Positions 6,726 to 11,451 of a DNA stretch of 11,451 nucleotides are shown piece after piece. This DNA is from JBBSTY01 sp038235385. Lineage in GTDB: Bacteria > Actinomycetota > Acidimicrobiia > Acidimicrobiales > Acidimicrobilacustridaceae. Position 1 is the first letter of the stretch. The number at the start of each line of letters is the position of its first letter. The stretch is taken from contig JBBSTY010000132.1 of the NCBI GenBank assembly GCA_038235385.1, forward strand, positions 1-11,451. Direction: 5' to 3'. The notes beneath the pieces are model-generated. The model was not told the origin of the DNA, made no database searches, and saw nothing but the letters and a program-made list of their open reading frames with translations. Both the position numbers and the translations under genes were made by a program.

Positions 6726-7175
6726 GTGCCGATCGACGAGGGACATCCGAACCCCGAGGAGCGCGCCCCTGCACCCCAGGAACGCGACTGGTTCGGCAAC
6801 GCCCTGCCACCACGGGGGCGGGCCGCGGCTCCGGTGCCCTGTCCGATGTGCGGGATCGACCACGCCACCCGCGAGGGCCTCGAGGCGCACCTGGCGACGG
6901 CGCACGGATTCAGCACCCACCGGGGGCGGTCTCGGACCCTCGGCCCGCGGCTGCTCCACTGGTTCCGGGGCCTGCGCTTCATGCCGCTGTGGTTCGTGCT
7001 CCCCGTCAACCTCCTGGTCACCCTGCTGTTGGCCGCGTGGGCTCGCGACACCGGGGGCGTCGCCCTGTTCGCCGAGGCCGACCAGCTCCCCGTGATGCGG
7101 ACCTGGATCCTGCGCCTGTCCCTGCTCCCGACCGTGCTGGTGCTCACCTGGCGAACCGTGGATCGACGCGTCTGA
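6726..7175 (+). CDS. Small membrane protein with one C2H2 zinc-finger motif (copy 1)
   Basis: A 149-residue protein that I cannot name. Residues 39-60 form a textbook C2H2 finger, C-x2-C-x12-H-x4-H (C39, C42, H55, H60), with the hydrophobic Leu at 52 where fingers keep one. Residues about 62-85 are basic. Two hydrophobic segments follow, about 86-106 (F-M-P-L-W-F-V-L-P-V-N then Leu-rich) and 126-142, so the predicted shape is a cytoplasmic finger anchored by a membrane hairpin. The C-terminal Arg-rich end suggests both ends are inside the cell. The spacing is that of eukaryotic-type fingers, not of the bacterial Ros/MucR type (C-x2-C-x9-H). Its stop codon overlaps the ATG of a related gene (TGATG), so the two are translationally coupled. 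DNA, RNA or protein binding is possible; none is shown. GTG 6726 was chosen on its ribosome binding site. Confidence 0.75.
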   Translation: MPIDEGHPNPEERAPAPQERDWFGNALPPRGRAAAPVPCPMCGIDHATREGLEAHLATAHGFSTHRGRSRTLGPRLLHWFRGLRFMPLWFVLPVNLLVTLLLAAWARDTGGVALFAEADQLPVMRTWILRLSLLPTVLVLTWRTVDRRV

Positions 7176-7606
7176 TGGACGAGCCGGTGGCCGATGCCCA
7201 CGCGAGCGACGACGGACCGACCGGCGCCGGCGACGACGTCGGGCCTGGTGGCGCCCCGCCGGCCACGAGACCGAGCGGCCCTCGGGCGACACAACCGTGC
7301 CCGTGGTGCGGCGACCCCTTCGACCGCGCATCGGAGCTGAAGGATCACGTGTTCGCCTGCCACGACGTCCGCGTCGACCGCGCGGTCCGGAGCGGTCTGT
7401 TCGGCGGACGCCTCCACCGGTGGGTGCAGGCGGCGCGTCACTTCCCGCTCTGGGCGATCCTGCCGCTGAACGTGGTGGCGGCCGCGATCGTCGGGTCGCT
7501 CGTGGCCATCCCGACCGACGACGTCATCGGCCAGTGGACGTTCGCGATCGCGCTGACCCCATCGCTCGCAGCCCTCATCGACCGGTTCTTCGACGCGGTC
7601 GGCTGA
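7175..7606 (+). CDS. Small membrane protein with one C2H2 zinc-finger motif (copy 2)
   Basis: A 143-residue paralogue of the preceding product. After an acidic, Gly/Pro-rich, probably disordered N-terminus (1-40) comes C-P-W-C at 42-45 and the same finger spacing, C-x2-C-x12-H-x4-H (C42, C45, H58, H63). Then L-H-R-W at 80-83 and F-P-L-W-A-I-L-P-L-N at 90-99 parallel L-H-W-F and F-M-P-L-W-F-V-L-P-V-N of copy 1. Two hydrophobic segments (about 91-112 and 120-137) again suggest a membrane hairpin. Its ATG shares a base with the TGA of copy 1, so the pair probably arose by tandem duplication and is made together, perhaps as a heterodimer (inference). The disordered leader is not shared, so the two copies have diverged in their tails. 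It converges on the rmlC-like gene with only 18 bases between stops. Confidence 0.75.
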   Translation: MDEPVADAHASDDGPTGAGDDVGPGGAPPATRPSGPRATQPCPWCGDPFDRASELKDHVFACHDVRVDRAVRSGLFGGRLHRWVQAARHFPLWAILPLNVVAAAIVGSLVAIPTDDVIGQWTFAIALTPSLAALIDRFFDAVG

Positions 7607-7621
7607 CCGAGCTCACCTCGG
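7607..7621. terminator. Candidate bidirectional terminator between zinc-finger and rmlC-like genes
   Basis: CCGAG (7607-7611) and CTCGG (7617-7621) form a perfect 5-bp stem with a 5-base loop that nearly fills the 18-base gap between two convergent stops. No T-run follows on either strand. Confidence 0.3.
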
Positions 7622-7624
7622 CGA

Positions 7625-8191
7625 TCAGGTGCGGAGCGAGAAGTGCGGCTGCCACATGGGTTCGAGGTCGGCCCGCAACGGGTTGGCCTGATCGCGATCG
7701 GAGAGGATGGGCTCGGCGATGCCCCAATCCGCCTCGACCGCCGGGTCGTTCCAGGCGACGCCCCGCTCGTCGGCCGGGTTGTAGTAGCTGTCCACCAGGT
7801 ACGTGATCGTCATGTCGGTGAGCGCGGCGAACCCGTGGGCGAGACCCGGCGGGATGTAGACCCCCTGGTGCGAGTGGGTGCCGTCGTCGCGCCGGCCGAG
7901 GTCGAGGGTCATGGTGGCGCCGTCGGTGGGCGACCCCTGACGGAGGTCGTGCAGCACCACCCGGGCGGTGCCGTAGGGCACGTACCAGTAGTCGGCCTGG
8001 TGCAGGTGGTAGTGGAGCCCGACGATGGCACCCGCCTGACGGTCGCCACGGTTGCCCTGGATCATCTCGCGCCCGTTCGGGAACCACGAGCGCCGGTAGG
8101 TCTCGACGAAGTACCCCCGTTCGTCGCCGTGGATCACAGGGTCGACGATGTAGACGCCGGCGATGACATCGCTCTCGGTGACGGTGGCCAT
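7625..8191 (-). CDS. rmlC: RmlC-like dTDP-sugar 3,5-epimerase, with altered active-site residues
   Basis: A 188-residue cupin of the RmlC family, the usual length. Family segments are D-E-R-G-Y-F (23-28), G-L-H-Y (58-61) with the presumed catalytic-base His at 60, V-Y-I-P-P-G-L-A-H-G-F (111-121), the Tyr-rich Y-L-V-D-S-Y-Y-N-P (131-139), and E-R-G-V-A-W-N-D-P (142-150). In canonical RmlC the His is preceded by R-G-L-H-Y-Q and followed by an A-K-L-V motif whose Arg and Lys contact substrate. Here those positions read V-G-L-H-Y-H and A-D-Y-W-Y, so Arg and Lys are both gone. It may therefore be a slower, partial or different epimerase (for example acting at one carbon) or a non-catalytic relative. 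Proximity to rmlB and rmlD still favours a dTDP-sugar substrate. AGGAG lies seven bases before the ATG. It is separated from rmlBD by two plus-strand genes. Confidence 0.85.
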   Translation of the reverse strand: MATVTESDVIAGVYIVDPVIHGDERGYFVETYRRSWFPNGREMIQGNRGDRQAGAIVGLHYHLHQADYWYVPYGTARVVLHDLRQGSPTDGATMTLDLGRRDDGTHSHQGVYIPPGLAHGFAALTDMTITYLVDSYYNPADERGVAWNDPAVEADWGIAEPILSDRDQANPLRADLEPMWQPHFSLRT

Positions 8192-8220
8192 GGTGGTGCT
8201 CCTGGAGTCGGGACGGTGAT

Positions 8221-8234
8221 GTGTGTTTGTAACA
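8221..8234 (-). promoter_or_regulatory. AT-rich patch, possible rmlC promoter region
   Basis: GTGTGTTTGTAACA is the most AT-rich short stretch in its neighbourhood and lies 30-43 bases upstream of the rmlC start, in the divergent spacer. On the minus strand it reads TGTTACAAACACAC. A precise -10/-35 pair cannot be assigned. Confidence 0.25.
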
Positions 8235-8238
8235 GCTC

Positions 8239-8250
8239 CCGGTGCACCGG
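8239..8250. promoter_or_regulatory. 12-bp palindrome CCGGTGCACCGG in the divergent spacer
   Basis: A perfect 12-bp palindrome lies between the divergent rmlC-like and methyltransferase genes, next to the AT-rich patch. It could be an operator, but palindromes of this length occur by chance at this GC content. Confidence 0.25.
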
Positions 8251-8327
8251 CGAGCGACGGTCACGCGGTGGACGTGGGCGGACGGCGCTGGCCCCGGCAC
8301 CGTCCGGGAGGAGCGGTACGACGGCAG

Positions 8328-8333
8328 TAGGGT
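8328..8333 (+). promoter_or_regulatory. -10 box TAGGGT of an apparently leaderless methyltransferase gene
   Basis: TAGGGT fits TANNNT and ends exactly seven bases before ATG 8341, the spacing expected if transcription begins at the A of the start codon. No ribosome binding site of normal strength precedes the ATG, and no TTGACA-like -35 box is visible. Confidence 0.5.
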
Positions 8334-8340
8334 GCGAGCC

Positions 8341-9183
8341 ATGGATCTCCTCAACCGGGCGTGGCAGGCGCTGCCCACCAGCGTGAAGGACCGGGCGCGG
8401 GCCGCGCTGGCGTCGCAGAACATCGGACGCCTCCCGGTGCCCGACGGCGAGCGCGACGATCGTCTCGATGCGCTCGAGATCATCCTCGATGCCCCGACCG
8501 AGATGAGCTTCGAGGAGCGGCTCCTGCTCTTCGCCCTGGTGCGGGGCACGGCGCCCGAGCGCGTGCTCGAGATCGGGACCTCCCAGGGCGGCTCGGCCGC
8601 GATCTTCGCCGCCGCCCTCGAGGCGAACGGGCACGGCACGGTGGTCGGGATCGATCCGCTCCCGCGGATCGAGCTGGCGGACGAGGTCTTCCACGGGCGC
8701 TTCACGCTGATCACCGGCGAATCGCCGGGGGCGATCGCGGAGGCCTCCGAGGCCGCCGGTGGACGCTTCGACCTCGCGCTCATCGACGGCATGCACATCT
8801 ACCAGCAGGCCGCCGACGACATCGCCGGGGTCCTGCCGTTCCTCACCGACGACGCCTACCTCCTCTTCCACGACTCGTTCCACTACGGCGTGAGCGAGGC
8901 CATCCGCGAGGCGGTCGAGGCCAACGACGAGCTCGTGGACTGCGGCTACGTGTGCTCGGTGCCCCGTCGGGTCGGGTACCTGCTGACCCACGCCGGGTTC
9001 CGCCTCGTGCGCCGAGGGGCGCCCGTGGTCGATGTCACCGAACTGGTGCGGCCGGTGTGGGACGAGATCGGCCTGAAGCCGCCCCACGACCCCGACCTGC
9101 GCAACCACGACATCTACTTCTGCGAGTACGTGGAACCGTGTGCGTACTGCCGGCGCGAGCGTGACGCCCTCCCGACGGCCTGA
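8341..9183 (+). CDS. Class I SAM-dependent methyltransferase (Methyltransf_24 type)
   Basis: A 280-residue protein with a single Rossmann-like methyltransferase domain. Motif I is R-V-L-E-I-G-T-S-Q-G-G (residues 74-84), the acidic strand end that holds the SAM ribose is G-I-D (103-105), and the fold continues with F-D-L-A-L-I-D-G-M-H (143-152) and Y-L-L-F-H-D-S-F (173-180). The D-G-x-H and H-D pairs are shared by the Methyltransf_24 and related CmcI/cephalosporin-hydroxylase-like groups, many of which modify sugars or lipids in glycan clusters (family knowledge). The N-terminal 70 residues are helical-looking and lack a signal peptide, so the protein is cytoplasmic. The C-terminus carries three close cysteines, C-x5-C-x2-C (C261, C267, C270), with no obvious role. 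ATG 8341 is preferred because of the TAGGGT box seven bases upstream and no better alternative. It diverges from the rmlC-like gene, hinting at methylation of a deoxysugar or its glycan; the substrate is unproven. Confidence 0.85.
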   Translation: MDLLNRAWQALPTSVKDRARAALASQNIGRLPVPDGERDDRLDALEIILDAPTEMSFEERLLLFALVRGTAPERVLEIGTSQGGSAAIFAAALEANGHGTVVGIDPLPRIELADEVFHGRFTLITGESPGAIAEASEAAGGRFDLALIDGMHIYQQAADDIAGVLPFLTDDAYLLFHDSFHYGVSEAIREAVEANDELVDCGYVCSVPRRVGYLLTHAGFRLVRRGAPVVDVTELVRPVWDEIGLKPPHDPDLRNHDIYFCEYVEPCAYCRRERDALPTA

Positions 9184-9194
9184 CCTGGTCGCGC

Positions 9195-10370
9195 TCAGGC
9201 GGGCGCGGCGACCGGATGGGGCATGCAGAACTGGTCGTACTCGGCGATCACCAGGTCGTCGGGATCGATGGAGCACGCCGGGCAGTTCGGGTCGCGCAGG
9301 ATCTTGTAGGTGAAGAACGACTCCTCGAGCGAGTCGTAGGCGAGCAGGCGGCCCGACAACGACTCACCGATCCCGAGGATCATCTTCATGGCCTCCATGG
9401 CCTGGATGGATCCGATGATGCCGGGGAGCACCCCGAGGACACCGGCCTCGGAGCACGACGGCGCGAGCTCGGGCGGCGGCGGCTCGGGGAGGAAGCAGCG
9501 GTAGCACGGTCCGTCGTGGGGGGTGAACACCGTGACCTGGCCCTCGAAGCGGAAGATCGAGCCGTGCACCACCGGGGTGCCCGTCTTCACCGACGCGTCG
9601 TTGAGCAGGTAGCGGCTCGGGAAGTTGTCGGCGCCGTCGATGACCACGTCGTACTGGGAGAGCAGCTCCACGACGTTGGTGGCGTCGAGACGCATGTCGT
9701 GGGCCACGGCGTTGACGTCGGGGTTCAGCAGGGTGATCGACTTCTTGGCCGAGTCGACCTTGCGGTCGCCGATGCGGTCCATGTTGTGGATGATCTGACG
9801 CTGGAGGTTCGACTGGTCGACGACGTCCATGTCGATGATGCCGATCGTGCCCACACCCGCCGCGGCGAGGTACAGGGCGGCGGGCGAACCGAGGCCGCCG
9901 GCTCCGAGCAGCAGCACCTTGGCGTCGAGCAGCTTGAGCTGGCCCTCCTCACCGACCTCGGGCAGGAGCAGGTGGCGCTGGTAGTGGTTGCGCTGCTCGG
10001 CCGTGAGCGTGCGCGGCGTGGACCACTCGCGGTCCTCGTCCTTCCACTTGTTGAACCCACCGGCGACGGTGACGACGTCGGTGTAGCCCAGCTCGCCGAG
10101 GGTCTTGGCGGCGAACGCCGAACGGACCCCGCTCGCGCAGTGGATGATGACGGGCACCGAGTGGTCCGACACCCGGCCCTCGATATTGGTCTCGAGCTGG
10201 CCGCGCGGGATGTGGATGGCGCCGGGGATGGCTCCCTGCGCGTACTCGTCGGGCTCGCGGACGTCGAGGACCACGGCGCCGGGCTGCCCGCGCAGCTCGT
10301 CGGCGGTGGCGGTGTCGACCTCGCGGACCTCGGACTTGGTCTGGGCGAGCAGATCTCGGAACGTGGCCAT
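9195..10370 (-). CDS. moeZ: Rhodanese-MoeB/ThiF fusion: sulfur-carrier adenylyltransferase/sulfurtransferase, N-terminal rhodanese
   Basis: A 391-residue cytoplasmic enzyme of the E1-like MoeB/ThiF family. Residues 15-115 are a rhodanese domain with V-V-L-D-V-R-E-P-D-E (33-42) and active-site loop C-A-S-G-V-R-S (C78). Residues about 125-385 are the adenylyltransferase: L-L-L-G-A-G-G-L-G-S (153-162), D-M-D (180-182), N-L-Q-R-Q (188-192, arginine finger), D-R-K (202-204) and D-G-A-D-N-F (245-250). P-S-C (C306) matches the cysteine of MoeZ-type proteins, and two C-x2-C pairs (C289/C292 and C363/C366) bind structural zinc in the family. It should adenylate the C-terminal Gly-Gly of a small sulfur carrier (MoaD, ThiS or CysO type) and pass sulfur from the rhodanese cysteine; the partner is not in the window. 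In MoeZ and MOCS3 the rhodanese lies at the C-terminus, so the order is reversed here. ATG 10370 follows GGAAGG; a GTG 12 codons upstream is less likely. Confidence 0.92.
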   Translation of the reverse strand: MATFRDLLAQTKSEVREVDTATADELRGQPGAVVLDVREPDEYAQGAIPGAIHIPRGQLETNIEGRVSDHSVPVIIHCASGVRSAFAAKTLGELGYTDVVTVAGGFNKWKDEDREWSTPRTLTAEQRNHYQRHLLLPEVGEEGQLKLLDAKVLLLGAGGLGSPAALYLAAAGVGTIGIIDMDVVDQSNLQRQIIHNMDRIGDRKVDSAKKSITLLNPDVNAVAHDMRLDATNVVELLSQYDVVIDGADNFPSRYLLNDASVKTGTPVVHGSIFRFEGQVTVFTPHDGPCYRCFLPEPPPPELAPSCSEAGVLGVLPGIIGSIQAMEAMKMILGIGESLSGRLLAYDSLEESFFTYKILRDPNCPACSIDPDDLVIAEYDQFCMPHPVAAPA

Positions 10371-10392
10371 GGTGCCTTCCTCAGGAACGTCG

Positions 10393-10431
10393 GACCCGGT
10401 TCGCATCCCGGGTCGCCACCGTGATCGGTGG
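10393..10431 (-). other. Two adjacent hairpins in the leader between the MauE-Trx gene and moeZ
   Basis: GACCCGG (10393-10399) pairs perfectly with CCGGGTC (10408-10414), and CCACCG (10416-10421) pairs with CGGTGG (10426-10431). Both lie between the upstream stop (10465-10467) and the moeZ ribosome binding site. They may terminate the upstream transcript or shape the moeZ leader. No T-run is present. Confidence 0.35.
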
Positions 10432-10445
10432 GTGCACGAGGTGAA

Positions 10446-10451
10446 ACCCTA
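10446..10451 (-). promoter_or_regulatory. Possible -10 box TAGGGT for moeZ
   Basis: On the minus strand TAGGGT fits TANNNT about 75 bases before the moeZ start, and would yield a leader of roughly 70 bases containing the two hairpins. No -35 box at the right distance is seen. Confidence 0.25.
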
Positions 10452-10464
10452 CCAACCCGGTCAA

Positions 10465-11451
10465 CTATTCCGCCACGCCGCCCGAGCTCGGCGCCGACGG
10501 GGTGGGATCGTCGTGGGAACGGGCGCCGACGGCCTGGGCGACCAGCACGACGACGTCGGCCCACTCGGTCGCCGCCCCCTCGCCGAGGATGCGGTTCCGA
10601 TCGCCGTCGGCGAGCACGAAGTACGGCCCTGCGGTCACGCCGTACGCGAGCCACGCCTCGGAGGAGCGCACCACCGGGTGCGCTGCCGGTGCCAGGTCGC
10701 GCACCCGGTTCGGGTCCTCACGGTCATCCCCCCGGGTGACGATGACGAGCGCGGTCGAACCCGGCAGCGTGGCGCCGCCGGGGCCGGCGAACTCGTGCCA
10801 GAACCGCGCGCAGGTGGTGCAGCCGGTGGTGAGGAAGGCCAGCAGCGTGACCCCGCCGCTCCCGGCGATGGGCACCTCCACCGGTACGTCGTGGGGATCC
10901 CGACCCGAGATCGGCGCCAGGTCCGCGGGGTCGCCGAGCCGCCCGTCGTCGTGGCGAGCGACGGCCAGCGGGGCCGACGAGCCTGCGGTGGGGGCACCGA
11001 ACCGGTCGAACGCACCGGTGAGGAGCGCCACGATGACGCCGGCCAGGAGCGCGGCGGCGAGCAGACCGACCAGCACCACGCCCACCGAGCGATCGCCGCC
11101 GACATCGACGATGGTGCTGCCGCCGAGGACCGCGGAGACCGTCGCGACGACGGCGGCGGTGGCGTTGACCGCGACGTGCACCCCTGACACCGCCGCCGAC
11201 CGCTGCCCGAAGCAGCCGCACGGGACGGACCCATCGCCTCGCAGGAGCATCCCGCTGACCACCGCGAACGTGGCGAACAACCCCGCCAGCACCAGCGTGG
11301 GGAGGCGACCGCCGATCACCAGGGTGGCCGCGCCCGTCGCGATCTCCACGATCGCGACGGCGACCACCACGGCCGTCGCCGGCGGGTGGCCCGCGCCGCG
11401 GCGGCGGGGCACGGGCGCCGCGGGGTCGGGGGCCCGGGGGGGGACGCTCCC
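10465..11451 (-). CDS. MauE-like membrane protein fused to a thioredoxin-like domain, 5' end probably outside the window
   Basis: The frame is open from the TAG at 10465-10467 to the right edge. A GTG at 11412 would give 315 residues, but the first membrane helix expected of MauE is absent from that version, so the true start is probably beyond base 11451. Numbering from that GTG, hydrophobic segments lie at about 12-33, 39-57, 78-97 and 109-132. The MauE hallmark P-C-G-C-F-G is at 64-69, where paired cysteines handle electrons (family knowledge). A loop then leads to a thioredoxin-like domain (about 175-295) with active-site C-T-T-C (198-201) and a G-P-Y-F segment (262-265) standing for the cis-Pro loop. 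Topology suggests a membrane channel for reductant, with the CxxC domain carrying it onward, in the DsbD/MauE style. Whether the thioredoxin domain faces outside is not decidable here. It precedes moeZ on the same strand by 94 bases. Confidence 0.8.
   Translation of the reverse strand, partial: GSVPPRAPDPAAPVPRRRGAGHPPATAVVVAVAIVEIATGAATLVIGGRLPTLVLAGLFATFAVVSGMLLRGDGSVPCGCFGQRSAAVSGVHVAVNATAAVVATVSAVLGGSTIVDVGGDRSVGVVLVGLLAAALLAGVIVALLTGAFDRFGAPTAGSSAPLAVARHDDGRLGDPADLAPISGRDPHDVPVEVPIAGSGGVTLLAFLTTGCTTCARFWHEFAGPGGATLPGSTALVIVTRGDDREDPNRVRDLAPAAHPVVRSSEAWLAYGVTAGPYFVLADGDRNRILGEGAATEWADVVVLVAQAVGARSHDDPTPSAPSSGGVAE

Noticed and set aside
6625..6813. 63-codon N-terminal extension of RmlB
   Set aside because: It lies across the start of the opposite-strand zinc-finger gene, and RmlB proteins begin with the Rossmann strand found at ATG 6624.
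8242..8340. Upstream GTG-type start for the methyltransferase
   Set aside because: It would place 33 low-complexity residues ahead of the protein and cover the divergent promoter region; the TAGGGT box supports 8341.
9216..10424. 402-codon plus-strand open frame opposite moeZ
   Set aside because: It is an antisense shadow of the rhodanese-MoeB gene and has low-complexity composition.

Overview
The window is very GC-rich, densely coded DNA with GTG as well as ATG starts and third-codon positions that are nearly always G or C. It also has genes that appear to start at or next to their transcription start (leaderless), a dTDP-rhamnose gene set, a MauE-thioredoxin protein and secreted 'DGRLE'-repeat proteins. 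Together these suggest a chromosomal segment of an Actinomycetota, plausibly class Acidimicrobiia; the class is an inference from gene style, not from a marker gene. No RNA gene, CRISPR array, insertion sequence or integrase is visible, and no gap between genes exceeds about 150 bases.

Left part (1-3864). A truncated secreted-type protein made of PLL/tectonin-like propeller repeats runs off the left edge (+). A TIGR01777-type NAD(P)-binding epimerase-like protein follows (+). Convergent to these is a 655-residue exported protein (-) with a signal peptide, a probable lysozyme-like domain and a complete seven-repeat propeller. The two propeller genes are related and lie in opposite orientation around the epimerase-like gene.

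Middle part (3865-8191). A Ser/Thr-rich lipoprotein, rmlD and rmlB follow in the order of the minus strand. On the plus strand, between rmlB and an rmlC-like gene, sits a translationally coupled pair of small paralogous proteins. Each has one classical C2H2 zinc-finger motif followed by two membrane segments. RmlB, RmlD and (possibly) the RmlC homologue cover the last three steps from dTDP-glucose to dTDP-L-rhamnose. rmlA is not in the window, and the RmlC homologue lacks two residues that are normally conserved in the active site.

Right part (8192-11451). A class I SAM methyltransferase (+) diverges from rmlC and has an apparent leaderless start. It converges on a rhodanese-MoeB/ThiF fusion (-) in which the rhodanese domain is N-terminal, the reverse of the familiar MoeZ/MOCS3 order. 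Upstream of that, and running off the right edge, is a MauE-like membrane protein fused to a thioredoxin-like CxxC domain (-).

Functional themes are cell-envelope glycan building (rml genes, perhaps the methyltransferase), exported carbohydrate- or peptidoglycan-directed proteins, and sulfur/thiol-redox chemistry. The least familiar element is the tandem pair of membrane-anchored C2H2 proteins.
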